Below are positions 33,390-44,323 of a DNA stretch of 64,000 nt, piece by piece (the first letter of the stretch is position 1; each line of letters starts with the position of its first letter). The position numbers and the translations under genes are program-made. The notes beneath the pieces are model-generated. The model was not told the DNA's origin, made no database searches, and worked only from the letters and a program-made list of their open reading frames with translations. The stretch covers positions 61,077,523-61,141,522 of the forward strand of contig CM043970.1 in assembly GCA_014529385.2 (NCBI GenBank). Reading direction: 5' to 3'. The DNA is from Adiantum capillus-veneris (Eukaryota; Streptophyta; Polypodiopsida; Polypodiales; Pteridaceae).

Positions 33390-33390
<1 letters not shown>

Positions 33391-33472
<82 letters not shown>
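33391..33472. repeat. (CT)n microsatellite cluster
   Basis: A nearly pure CT tract with one TTCT interruption. Other CT tracts lie at about 33,571-33,606, 33,850-33,901, 34,008-34,062 and 34,380-34,413, all within the same LTR. Confidence 0.95.
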
Positions 33473-33475
<3 letters not shown>

Positions 33476-33570
33476 TCGCTCGCTCGCTCAAGCCGCAGGA
33501 AGCTCACAAGCCGCAGGTGGCCCGACCATCCTCCCTCTACTATCTTCCCGAGGCCTACAAGAAGCTGAAA

Positions 33571-33606
<36 letters not shown>

Positions 33607-34002
33607 TATCTACACAACCACACAACACACACACAACACACAACACATTGGCTTACCTTCCTTGCCCACTAATTCTCTCCCTCTCTCCCACCATTGACTC
33701 TCTCCCCTCGTCTCGTCCTTGAGTACCATGCAAGATGGGCGTATAATATTTCCTCTCTCATCACACCTTTGGCCTTATACCCCCTGTTTTTTCCCCAGCT
33801 TTGGCGAAACCACTAACAACCTCCCTATCTTCACCTCGCTCTAGATCTCTTCTCTCTCTCTCTCTCTTCTCTTTCTCTCTTTCTCTCTCTCTCTCTCTCT
33901 CAATTCCTTCTCCACCACTCACCTATCCCCTATCCCTCTCACTCTCTCACAACCTCACACCCTCTCACTCTTTTTCTCTATGGTGGGAACCCGCCTTAGG
34001 GG

Positions 34003-34062
<60 letters not shown>

Positions 34063-34208
34063 TAATATTACCCCCCCCCTTCCCCTTCGTTGACTAAGCT
34101 CCCCCCCTCTTCGTTTGCGGCCACTATCGAGCCTGCCCGCGCTTCCTTCACTCGTACTCTCGGACCCAGCCCGTGCGGGCGCTTGAAGCCACACCACACC
34201 TATCCCTA

Positions 34209-34209
<1 letters not shown>

Positions 34210-34304
<95 letters not shown>
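34210..34304. repeat. 95-base poly(C) homopolymer
   Basis: An uninterrupted run of C on the plus strand, ended by TCCCTC. See findings. Confidence 0.9.
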
Positions 34305-34307
<3 letters not shown>

Positions 34308-34379
34308 CTCACCACCTCACTCTCCACACCCTTCGCCCTAGCGCTCACGCGCATGCAAGCACGCACACCCGGCTCGGCG

Positions 34380-34413
<34 letters not shown>

Positions 34414-34445
34414 TCCCATTAGCCCGTGCAGGCCCCGCCTTGAAT

Positions 34446-34780
34446 CACACACACACACACACACACACACTCACTCACACCCAATCCACATACACACACA
34501 TGCACGCTTGCGCACATACCCTCTCTCTCACTCCATCTCTCCCCCTCCCCCCCCTTGCCTCTTCGTTGCAGTAGGTCCTGAAAAAACAACAAAAGTTATA
34601 TATATATTTATTTATATATAATACCCACCCCCCATTCCCACGCCACCACTCACGCACACACATACACATATACACACACACACACACACGATTACACATA
34701 TATACATACACATGCTCACGCACACGCACCCATACATACACACATACACACACACACACACACGCATAAACGGACACGCC
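34446..34780. repeat. (CA)n-rich region
   Basis: Several ACAC tracts (34,446-34,470, 34,672-34,689, 34,738-34,765) are mixed with CATACA variants, still within the copy A LTR. Confidence 0.85.
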
Positions 34781-35625
34781 AATGTAAAAAATACAAAAAA
34801 CGGAGGATTCAGCGATTACGACACCACCAACAAAAGGAGGACGACCCAGATCACGCAACACCGACAACAAAAAGAACAAAGGTGCTGAAGGCATGCCCCG
34901 GCTGACCCCAAAGAGACGAACGTGCTACATCGATGCACCGGAAAAGCTGCCATTCACCGGCATCACGCGACCACAACAACCTTTTCAGTAAACCATAGGA
35001 TTATCATCATTTTTCAGTTTTCACCCAAGCCTTGTAAAAAGATCCCAACTTGTAAATTTCCCTCTCTTTAGGTGATGGTCACAAAGGCCCACCTAGTGGT
35101 TTTTATTTTAATAACTCCCAAGACAAAGCAAGGGTCAACCACCCAGGCCCACCGCCTTGCTTTGTCTCCCCGATTAGCTTACCCTAATCAAGCCAGATTA
35201 CCCTAATCTAAAGCAGCCATCACCTATAAAAGGGCACTGAGAGGTCACTATCGGCGGGGGGGGGGCAACTCATGAGAGGTCAGCACTTGGTAGAGTTTTA
35301 GTGGGAGGAATTGGAAATGTTTGCGTCACAAGAGGGGGGATTTAGTGTAATGGTTTGTTTTGGGAATTGCATCATGTGAAGGAAGCTACATCCACCTCTC
35401 GACTCCAATGGTCGATGCACACACACACATTCTTGGTAGCAAGTTTTACATCATCGAGTCGTCTCTAGAGAACGCACCAACTAGGTTCACTATCTCTCCC
35501 TCTATCTCTCTATCACCACGGTGTGCCACCTCGTCGGAAAGAAGATCATTTGTAAATATGGCAAGAAGTAATTCTCCCTCACACCCTCGAGGGATTTCAT
35601 CATTTGTCCATTCTCTCTATCTTCT

Positions 35626-35647
35626 GTGTGTGTGTGTGTGTGTGTGT
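35626..35647. repeat. (TG)11 microsatellite
   Basis: A pure TG tract near the end of the copy A LTR. Confidence 0.95.
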
Positions 35648-35876
35648 AAGTTCGTGATATCTCACATCACTATTGTATGCGTCCTAGTTGCTCAAAGCTA
35701 GGTGGTGTCCCCTGTTTGCTTTACTGTGACCGGCTTACGGCGTGCATCGGCTCCCGGCGTTTTAGAGGCCGTCGGGGTTCGTATCTCGCTTTGCCCCCGT
35801 CATTCGGTGCCCCCACTGAGGAGGGCTTCTCGAAACCTTCACTTTACAATGCTAAAAGTAACACACATCATCAATC

Positions 35877-36122
35877 ATGGACGAATGGCTGAAGGAATTT
35901 TCTAACTGGAGGACGGAAGAGGAAGAGACTGAGGAGGCACTAGCCACCTTCATTGAAGTACTACTGCCAGGCTGCAATGTCATCAGTATTCAAGAGGTAA
36001 GCTCCCCATCTCGTGTCGCTCGTTGTAACCACAAATTGAGAGTATCAAGTGGGAGGTCTATGAAGTGCCATCACTGCTGTCAACCAATGCATTCTGTCAA
36101 TGAGTGCCGACAGAGGAAGTGA
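35877..36122 (+). CDS. Small zinc-knuckle protein, copy A (81 codons)
   Basis: It starts 74 nt after the LTR end at ATG 35,877 (MDEWLKEFSNWRTEEEETE). It is colinear with the 85-codon protein at 29,184-29,441 and keeps the knuckle CHHCCQPMHSVNEC near the end, followed by a basic tail. Most differences from the other copy are single substitutions that leave the frame open, although the rest of this copy is decayed. After the stop the two copies diverge completely. Confidence 0.6.
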   Translation: MDEWLKEFSNWRTEEEETEEALATFIEVLLPGCNVISIQEVSSPSRVARCNHKLRVSSGRSMKCHHCCQPMHSVNECRQRK

Positions 36123-36500
36123 AGAAAGAACGGTGAGTTTTGCTTTTGAAAACTGAGGCACTCTCACAATAGTCAGATTTTCTGTAGCACCAAGTGTTTT
36201 CTCGCTAATGCTTCGATAGGAGTCGTCAACTATATCAACCACAAAGTCTAAGTTCGGAGGCCTAAAGCATTTGGTGGACGCAAGTGGACCTACACTCTCT
36301 CTAGGCCTGGAAAGTTCAAATGAAGTTCGACCACCCAAGCGCTGTCGCCGCATGCAGAATGGAAAAGCCGATTGCGTTAGACTCTTCTCGCCTAGTCTGT
36401 TTTGAGCCTAATGTGGAGGATTGTGCGGACTTCTACAAGAGCTAGGAGCATGTGGTGAAGGTGTCACCTCGTCAACACCTGAGGTATGCAACCCTAGTGG
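36123..36500. other. Leader segment of copy A without counterpart
   Basis: This stretch replaces the 165-codon ORF of the sister element. It contains no recognisable protein. Confidence 0.4.
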
Positions 36501-36515
36501 TCAAGATCCTTGTCC

Positions 36516-37718
36516 TACACCCGACATGGATAATAACAATAGGCCAGAAGTATTTCCTTTCCGTTTCTTGCAACACATGCGTGTAAACATGTATATTGAT
36601 AGGAAGATATTCTACTAGCAAAAGATTGTTTTCTTATTTGGAGCCGAGATGCTTGAAGAAATCTTGAGATCTCCACCCATCATCTTGCCCCTTCTGATTA
36701 CTACCACTCTTTTTGATGTAAGCATTTTTATTCTATTCTAGCTTTGCGATCCATTCTTTATCGTGTTTTAATCTAACCACCCAACCCTGTAAAATGCCGC
36801 TAGCCGTTACTGTCATTAATATTTATATATTAAAAAAAGTTTGTAATTTTCTGAGTTACTACCATGGCAAGTGTTTTTTCCCCACATTCAGTGGAAAGAA
36901 GGGAGAAGATCTCACCACCGACTTTCTGGATGATTTCGACATCGCTTGTGTGGTTTCCAACTAGGATGATGACGCCTCACGGCTCCGAATTTTTCCTCTA
37001 TTGATGAAAGTAGAGGCCAAGTCCTGGTACAATGCTTTGTCCAAGGCTACCAAAAATGTATGGTATGTGTTACGTGTTGCCTTTGTGAAGAGGTTTGGTG
37101 GAGGCACAACCTCGAAGAAGCTATGGCAGCTACTGACGGAATTGAAGCAGGGAAGTCTGCTAGAGTATGCCATCTACGAGTGCAAGTTTGTGGATTTTTG
37201 GGAGAGATGGGTTGCCTCACTGGAGGAAGGCGAAGGGGAGCGCCTAATTTCCTAAAGAAGGACCGTTTCATTGATGGCCTGTGGTCGCCGCTTAAGGAGA
37301 AGGTGAAGGGAAGGTTTCCTTCAACATATGAGTTGGCAGTAGAAGTAGCTCGCCTTAAAGACAAGAAGCTGCACATGCAAGCAAGAGTAAACGAGTCAGA
37401 GGAATCAAGCTCGGTCCGAGTAACCCAAGTGACTGCAACAGCCGCTCATAAAGCCCAGCCACAAGAGGCACCAGAAGAGCAGCAAGACTTACTGAGTCGC
37501 ATCACTACCCAACTAGAGAGTTTATCCGTGCATCTGGTGCAGCAAGGGCATGCACCTAGCAAAAATCCAAAACAAGGAAGAGGACAACGAAGGAAAAACC
37601 AAGAGTACCACTGCTACAATTGCGGGGAAGACGGCCATGGCATGTACTATTGCCCACATCCAAGGAGGCAGAATTTCAATAGAGGAGGGAGACAGAACCA
37701 GGTCTCTCCACCAAGGGT
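36516..37718 (+). pseudogene. Leader ORF and gag of copy A, truncated
   Basis: From 36,516 the FPFRFLQHM leader protein is present, with one TAG where the sister has CAA/CAG. The gag start at 36,864 (ATGGCAAGTG) carries small indels and a stop near 36,962. From 37,001 the frame resembles the sister (MMKVEAKSWYNAL), and from about 37,230 another frame continues (APNFLKKDRFIDGLW, ELAVEVARLKDKKL) to an intact knuckle, CYNCGEDGHGMYYC. Homology ends at about 37,718, before the proline-rich part. Confidence 0.75.
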
Positions 37719-37740
37719 AAGATCCTCCTAGAGCTACCTT
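37719..37740. other. Junction between oppositely oriented copies, with 22-bp match to chromovirus gag
   Basis: AAGATCCTCCTAGAGCTACC plus TT is identical to 43,687-43,708 in the chromovirus gag. To its left is copy A gag; to its right (from about 37,735) is inverted LTR sequence of copy B. Confidence 0.6.
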
Positions 37741-39571
37741 CATGCCCGCGGGGCCTTTTCTCAGAGAGAGGGGAAGAGAGCTGGATCGATGGGGTGGGAT
37801 GGAGAGAGAGAGATAGTGAAGAAGAGAGAGAGAAAAAGAGAGAGAGAATTATGACGGCCCGCCAAAGGGAATAAAACAAGAGGGAGATAGAGAGATGGCG
37901 GCCTGCTAGGCTAGGGTATGGACGAGCTAGGGCCATGAGGTTGGCCAGGGCATTGCCGAGCCTTCCGACGGTGTCGCCAAGGCTTCAGCAGAGGAAAAAT
38001 AACATTTTTTTTCTTGTTTTCTTTGATTTCCGAAAATCAGCTATCATTAGCCCTCCCCTTTTGGCTAGAGGCATTCATGTCTCTAGCCCTGACTTTGATT
38101 CTTCTTTAGTTGATCTGTAGGAGCCGATATCGAGTTTCCTTCTAAACTAGCCATTCCATTTGGCCATTCGTGAGATTTCTGGGATACTCATGAATCAGCA
38201 GGAGGTCTGGGTGATAGCGTGTTCCTTGGAATAGTGTCGGCTGATCAAATGGGAAGCCCATGGCTTCCAGAACTTTGTGCCAGTGTCCTCCTGGATCCCA
38301 AGTGAAAAATAGGATCATTGTTTGCAGTGTCCGAACAATAAAATTTTCATGCCAAATTGGACCAAATTTTTAACCACCAGTAGCGAGAGGGGAAATGAGC
38401 ATCTTGGCTCCTGCAAAGACAGAACTGAAAATTATGATTCCCAAGAGTGTGCCAAGAATCCACCATATATGGCCGCCTTGTTGGTGTGGTGAGCTCCAGT
38501 TTTCTTCATAATCTTGGTTACTGTCATGATTGGAAAAACCTATAAGCATATCATGCTTCTCTTGGGTGTGGTCAAACATGTCGGCTATCTTTTTTGATCT
38601 TGATAGTAAGCCACCTACCTTGCGGCTTAAATACAAACATAACCCACTTATCTCTCTCCATAGAGAGGATACACTGTTTGTAAAAAATTGTGCCAAATTG
38701 GGAATGAGGCCTTCATTCTTGCATTGTATCATCCATTTGTCTATCCATGGCTCCTTAACTCTTATCTCCATGCTGATATATCTTACCTCTATATGTCATA
38801 GCAGCTATCCATAGCCACAGGTCTGATGCATCCCATGCAAACACAATGCTCTGTTGTGGAGGAGTCTGGAACATCCTTAAAAGGTTGGCAACATATTGAT
38901 CATCAAACTTACTCTGAACATCCTTACATAAACTGGAGGCATTACCCATCTCCAAGTTTATAATACCTTTTAGTAGACTAGAGACATTACCCATCTCTAA
39001 GTCTATGACGCTACACAATAAAGTCTTTCTCGGCTCCAAGCCTCTGAAGCAATATCTAACTCCAAACCTTCAGTCATACTTACCTCTTCGTTATGGTCCT
39101 CTAGTGAAACTTCCTTGATGCAAGATTCCTTTAGCTTGCTACACTGTCCTTGGTCCATGCTAGTGCACAGGCTTTCGTTTTCAAAGCCCTCCCCTTTGCT
39201 TGATATGTTGTCCATATTCTGCAAAGCCTTGCTAGCAGGCTGGTCTTCCTCTTCTCTTGTTTCTTCCATGCTCTTTGCATTCCTCTTACTCGGACAAGGC
39301 CTGATCGACAATTTACACCTTCTTACCCTTACTGCCCAATGCTGTCGATTGATCGCTTTGGTGCCTATTTCATCCAGGAATAAAGATGTACTCACATTTG
39401 TAACACAAGTTTCTTGACTTACCTCCCCCAATGGGGTAGCATCTTTTGACTCTTTAACCTCTTGTTCCACTGCTTTGGTCTTGCCCTTGGTGGAGAGACC
39501 TGGTTCTATCTCCCTCCTCTATTAAAATTATGCCTCCTTGGATGTGGGCGGTAGTACATGCCATGGCCGTC
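37735..39571 (-). pseudogene. Copy B: inverted 3' half of the Gag/membrane ORF and LTR start
   Basis: In minus sense, from 39,571: the zinc-knuckle region (GEDGHGMYY, next cysteine lost), a deletion of about 250 bp that removes the proline-rich part, then coding sequence parallel to residues about 360-815 of the 816-codon protein. The membrane segment IWWILGTLLGIIIFSSVFAG is kept at about 38,465-38,405, with a stop shortly after (38,370) and a frameshift near 38,775. Then comes the polypurine region and the first 312 bp of an LTR (38,046 down to 37,735) matching the start of the copy A LTR. Confidence 0.8.
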
Positions 39572-40165
39572 TTCCATGTGAGCCTATTAAAGCCTTACAA
39601 AGGAGAGCCACCTCAAGAACCAACTACTAAAGACCCACCGAGATCGAGGACCAAGAAGAGGTGCTGCATCCCAAGTCCATTCTCCGACATGAAGACAAAG
39701 TACTAAGAGGTGGTAAGACTATCCGACAATATCTTATTAAGTTTAAGAATTATCCTTTTGAAGATGCTAGATGGATGCAAGGCATACAATTAAAGGATAA
39801 CCAAGAGTAAGCAAATGCACAAAATGTTAAAAATGAACAAAGTTTTTGTCTTATAAGACTCTCTTTTTCTTTATTGTGCACAAAAGTGAAGTAGTATGCA
39901 TGCTTAGATCAAGTTTGCGGAGACGACGTCTCCCAAACACCAAGTAGAGCTTGTCACTCTATTATGGAAGATTGATAGGACTAATGTGCAGACATGCTTG
40001 CGGCAGCCTCAGGCTCTCAAGCGCCAAATGGACTAGTCATCCATTGTGGAATGATGTCATAGGGTAGCATAGGGATCCTCTACCCGCTAAGAAAAGGACT
40101 AATGAATATGCTTTATCTTCTCTACCCCATAGTCGAGGACGACTATGATTTCAAGAGAGAGGTAA
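39572..40165 (+). pseudogene. Upstream copy of the chromovirus pol 3' end
   Basis: It opens at TTCCATGTGAGCCTATTAAAG and runs parallel to 48,693 onward, with a one-base deletion (GACCCACCGAG against GACCCACCGGAG) and a missing stretch of about 30 bp near 39,805. It includes the KTIRQYLIKFKNYPFEDARW block. It abuts copy B at 39,571. Confidence 0.85.
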
Positions 40166-41779
40166 TGTCATAATAATCAATATCTAATTCTCCTAAATGA
40201 TTTTCTCATGTTAAACTGATCATTTAATATGGGGAAGTGGCAGGGGAGAAAAAGCTAGAATATTGGTTAAGCTAGCAGACCGGCCACAGTAGGGATCCAA
40301 AGGATGGAAAATAGGGATCCAAAGGGGGGGCCATCTGCAAAAGAGCCATGTGCAATAATGGGCTTAAAAGACCCTAAGGTTCAGCCCATTAAGACTTCCA
40401 AAATGCTAAGGTTCCAAAATTCAAAGGTTCCAAAATTCAAAGGTTGTTTCCAAAGGTCAAACTTTGGGAAAATTGGATGCTTTTTGTGTGCCCCAAAAGT
40501 CTTTAGCAATCCCTACATAGGAGGGGGCGAGCCTTGCTTGTAGGGGATGAGAGAGAAAGTCAGACACACACAGACACACAAGCTCCCTTTACACAAAGGG
40601 AATGAGGGACACATGTCAGCTCCCTAGCCCAGATGCCCACAAGGTGTACCCAATTCCTATTGGATGGCCTTGGAGGTGGACCAATGAGAATTAGGCTAGA
40701 TTAAATCTAGTTTAATTAATTTAAAAACACTTAATAAAAGAACCAATGAGAATTAAGCCCTCTAGAAGACTATTGGACAGTCTCCCAAGGGGTCCAATGA
40801 GCATTCAGCAGCCCAATGGCTTGCCTGATTCCTATTGGCCAGGAGGCAAAGGGGTCCAATGAGAGTTTAGTTGAATTATTAAACTACCTAAAGCTCTCAA
40901 AAAAGGGGAAATGGGGACACATGTCAGAAGGCTATCACTTATGCTGCTTAACTGTCATTGGCTAGCCCTAGGGAGGTTCAATGAGAGGGTAGCATGAGCA
41001 AATAGCAAGGGGTCGACCAAGAGAGAGAGGGGGCTGATTCTTGCAAGGCATTAACACACACACACACACACACTCACACAATTTCATGTGTGAAGAAAAT
41101 AAGACTCTCTCTCCTTCTCAAGCTTTAATGGAAAGCTTATCACCTACTCTAAGCTTGTGAGAAGGGAGACCTACACCAACAACTCTTGGCTTTGTGATGC
41201 AAACCCAACCAAGAGACAAGCTTTAATGCATGCTCATCTCCTCTAGCATGCTAATTACTAATCTAAGCTATGCTAATATGAGTGATTATGTGAGGAGATG
41301 TACATCTTTCTCGTAAGAATACTTTTTGTTCCTCTCAATCTACTCTCATACCCCGCTAGCTCTCACCATCTTCGAAGGTGTGTGAGGTCTTGGGTCTGAG
41401 ACCGGAGACAATTGATGTTGTGGTTGATAAGTGTTTTGCTTGGTGCATGAATCTTTCATCTTCATTGCACTAGCTAGTCTTGAAGGAACACAAAGAATTG
41501 TATTGTACAATGTCTCTTTTGATGGGAGAAACCATAATACAAAGCCTTTTGGAAGGGGGACCGTCTCCATAAATCCGGTCCTCAACTTTTGTCAATAGCT
41601 TAATTTCTCTCTCTTTTGAAAGTATTTTTCATGCTATCTAACTAGGTGTTATGCTTCTTTGTTGCTCTCTCCACCCAAGCACTCTTGTAATTCTCATTAG
41701 GAATCTATTCTAATGAAATTCCCACTATGTTCATGCTAATTTCCGCTACACACAAGTTTTTAGGCCATTAAATGTTACA
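40166..41779 (+). repeat. Chromovirus LTR1
   Basis: It starts TGTCATAATAATC after AAGAGAGAGGTAA (polypurine tract) and ends AATGTTACA. Near 41,046-41,072 there is a (CA)n tract that is shorter in LTR2. Confidence 0.88.
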
Positions 41780-41780
41780 T

Positions 41781-41792
41781 TGGTATCAGAGC
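41781..41792 (+). promoter_or_regulatory. Primer-binding site, initiator-Met tRNA
   Basis: TGGTATCAGAGC, a perfect match to the common plant site, one base after the end of LTR1. Confidence 0.9.
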
Positions 41793-42181
41793 ACAAGGTT
41801 TATCTTTTCTTGCTCAAGAAGGGAGGTCCTCAAGCTAGCTATAAATGGTTGGTATTATTAATTGCCTGTGAGTAAGTAGAATAGGGATTTTTCGGCCTTG
41901 CAGTGCGCCTGCCTTTTTGCAGTTAATGGGGCATCACTGTCGAGAGCTATGGTCTTAATAGTGGATTCCTACGGGGCTTGCCTACGGCTTAACCACTATT
42001 GAGCTATTAGAAGCTTGACAGGAGCCGGCGCTGTTTTGGTGTTGAACGACCCTCTCTTCTATTCCTTGCAATTAATGGTATTCGAGCCACGAGTACAGTA
42101 GCTTGAGTGCTTTTTCTAAAGGGGTAAAGAGGAGTAGCAACTAGGGCTTGAAGTGCCAAAGTACACCTAAAAGTTGTTAGA

Positions 42182-43784
42182 ATGGCTGACAATAGTAGAG
42201 AGAGTGAAATTAATGTTGATAGCTTTGATTTTGCTAATGAACAAGCTACTAAAGATGCCCCGATGCTTGTTAACTATCTTGTTTCTAGGCTTCAACAAGC
42301 CATGGGCAATCCATCTCTCCAAAGTGAAGTGCAACGGCAGCTCCGTGCTCATGGGATTCTCCAAGCTCACCACCATGACGAGATAACACCTAGGAATCCT
42401 CCTTGTGAGACTTCCAAAAGAGGCCTCTCTCCGATTTGGGAAGAAGAAGAGAATCCATACGAAGGGCTCAAGAATTTACTTCTTGATGATGCATCTCCTT
42501 CCCAAAGGAGAACTCAAGAGCCTCCACCAAAGGAATGAGAAAGAAGTGAGTCTCCCGCCACCTCGACGGAGATGGCTCCACGAAGACGGCGGGCTAAATG
42601 CTCTCCATCACCACCAAAGCGGAGAAGACCATCGCGCCCTTCCCCACACCATAATTCAAAGAGGGATGATAAAAAGCAAGAGAAGAAAAAGGCAAGAAAG
42701 AGGACACCCTCTTCTCCATCTTCTTCATTCTCTTCCTCTTATGAAAGTGATGGTGAAGACGACAAAGATCAAGACAAGAAAAGGCAAGAAAGAGGTCACC
42801 CTCTTCTCCACCTTCCTCAAACTCTTCACCTTCTGAAGAAATTAATGGTGCAACCTTTGAACCATAAAAAATAAGAGGCCATAGGAAATCTTATGTCGTG
42901 TGGAAGAGGTCGTCCAAGCTCAAGAAGTTCAAAGAGGGAGGGAAGAGCATCTCTTTCCTTACCTATGATGGCACCTTTGGTGCTACGGAAAAAGTCTTGA
43001 CCTTTATCCAACAATTTGATGCGGCTTTTGGAGATGAGGGCTTCACGGAGTCCTCTAAGCAACGCCATGTAGCTATGCACTTTCAAAAGTCTGCCAAGCA
43101 ATGGTGGTCTAGCGTACAAGCCAACGGTGAAGCTCCACGAACATGGAAAGCTTTAAGAGCTTCCATTATGAAGCAGTTTTGGCCACCGATGCCAAAGACA
43201 AAGTACTCACCGAATGGCGAAGCTTAAAGCTCTCTCTCTATGAATCCATCCACAAATATGTAGACAAGGTTTGGGACCTACAACTCAAATCCACTGTCTT
43301 CAAAAAGTTGGATTTTGGAGAGCAAAAGCAACAATTTTGTGCGGGCTTAACCGAAGAAATGGCGGAGTATGTCAACTCCCAAAGGCCACGTACCATATCG
43401 GCGGTAATACACCATACTATGGTGGCCTCTCGAATCAATTTCCAAATAGGGGCTAAAAGAAATAATAAGCCCACGGAAAACAAGGGTTCCAACGAGCCTA
43501 AGGGGAAGGACAATGTCCAAAAGTCTCCTAAGGGCAACTCCAACAAATCTAAAGAGAAGGGAGTTTACAAAGGTGAAAACAAACTCTCTCCTGAAGTGCT
43601 TCAGTGTTATCGCAAGGATAACCGGTGTTTCAAGTGCGGCAAACAAGGGCATGCGTACCGCGCTTGTCCCCAAAAGAACAACCGCCAAGATCCTCCTAGA
43701 GCTACCTTGGTTGAAATCCAAGAGGAGGAGACTCACCAAACTCACCACAAAGGATCTCCTCTATGCCATGCTTGGGAAAGGTAA
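42182..43784 (+). pseudogene. Chromovirus gag, frameshifted
   Basis: It starts at ATG 42,182 (MADNSRESEINVDSFDF), with a stop at 42,538 and a Ser/Arg/Lys-rich region to 42,870. The Gag core follows (SISFLTYDGTFGATEKVLTF, AKQWWSSVQANGEAPRTW) and shifts frame near 43,180 to continue as EWRSLKLSLYESIHKYVDKV and FCAGLTEEMAEYV. The zinc knuckle CFKCGKQGHAYRAC (43,626-43,667) is intact. At least two frame changes separate the parts. Confidence 0.85.
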
Positions 43785-44323
43785 GAGAACATGATGCTTT
43801 TATTCTCTTTGACCCTGGTTCTACTCACAATTTTATATCTGTAGAGTTGGCCACCAAGCTAGGCATACAAGCCTATGAGATGGGAGATGTTCTACCCGTA
43901 GATAGTGCTTTCAAGGGGCAAGAAGCTTCAGTCACTCCCTTAATCGTGAAATTGAGGCTTCATGTCCAAAGCTATGTGTACAAAGAGGACTTCTTTATCT
44001 CTCCTCTCAAGCATGAGGATGTAATCCTAGGGGCACCATGGTTTGACCGCTTGACCAATGTTAAATTCCCCGAAAGGAGAATCTCCTTTAAGTTTAGGGA
44101 AAAAGACATGTATATAGATGCTAAGGAAATGGGTAACACTATCCCCATTGCACATACACCATCTTTCAACAAGTCAATAAAGAGCTATATTTTCGTGTAC
44201 ATGATTTTTGTTAAAGATTCTCAAAATGAACCTAATGCTTTAGCAAAAGAAAATAAAATCAACCAAAAGGAATTAGAGTTATCCAATTTTCTCAATGGGT
44301 TTCAAGATGTCTTTATTGACGAT
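43763..44323 (+). pseudogene. Chromovirus aspartic protease with mutated active site
   Basis: It overlaps the end of gag in another frame. The active site reads LFDPGSTHNFIS, where the family has D-S/T-G: proline replaces the essential Ser/Thr. VILGAPWFDRLTNVKF and FLNGFQDVFIDD follow. The frame is cut by the insert at 44,324. Confidence 0.85.

Larger units (their letters stand above)
32984..35802 (+). repeat. Long 5' LTR of element copy A
   Basis: It starts TGATAGCGATT and ends TTTGCCCCCGTCA, followed by the family primer site. The last 100 bp match the LTR of the 24-31 kb element, but U3 is unrelated. The first 290 bp match the partial inverted LTR of copy B (37,735-38,046). A TATA box CTATAAAAG lies at 35,224. 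At 2.8 kb it is almost twice the sister LTR, swollen by microsatellites and perhaps nested DNA around 33.3-35.0 kb. Confidence 0.7.

Noticed and set aside
33280-34574. Long Ser/Leu- or Pro-rich open frames
   Set aside because: They are translations of (CT)n, (CA)n and poly(C) tracts and have no independent coding evidence.
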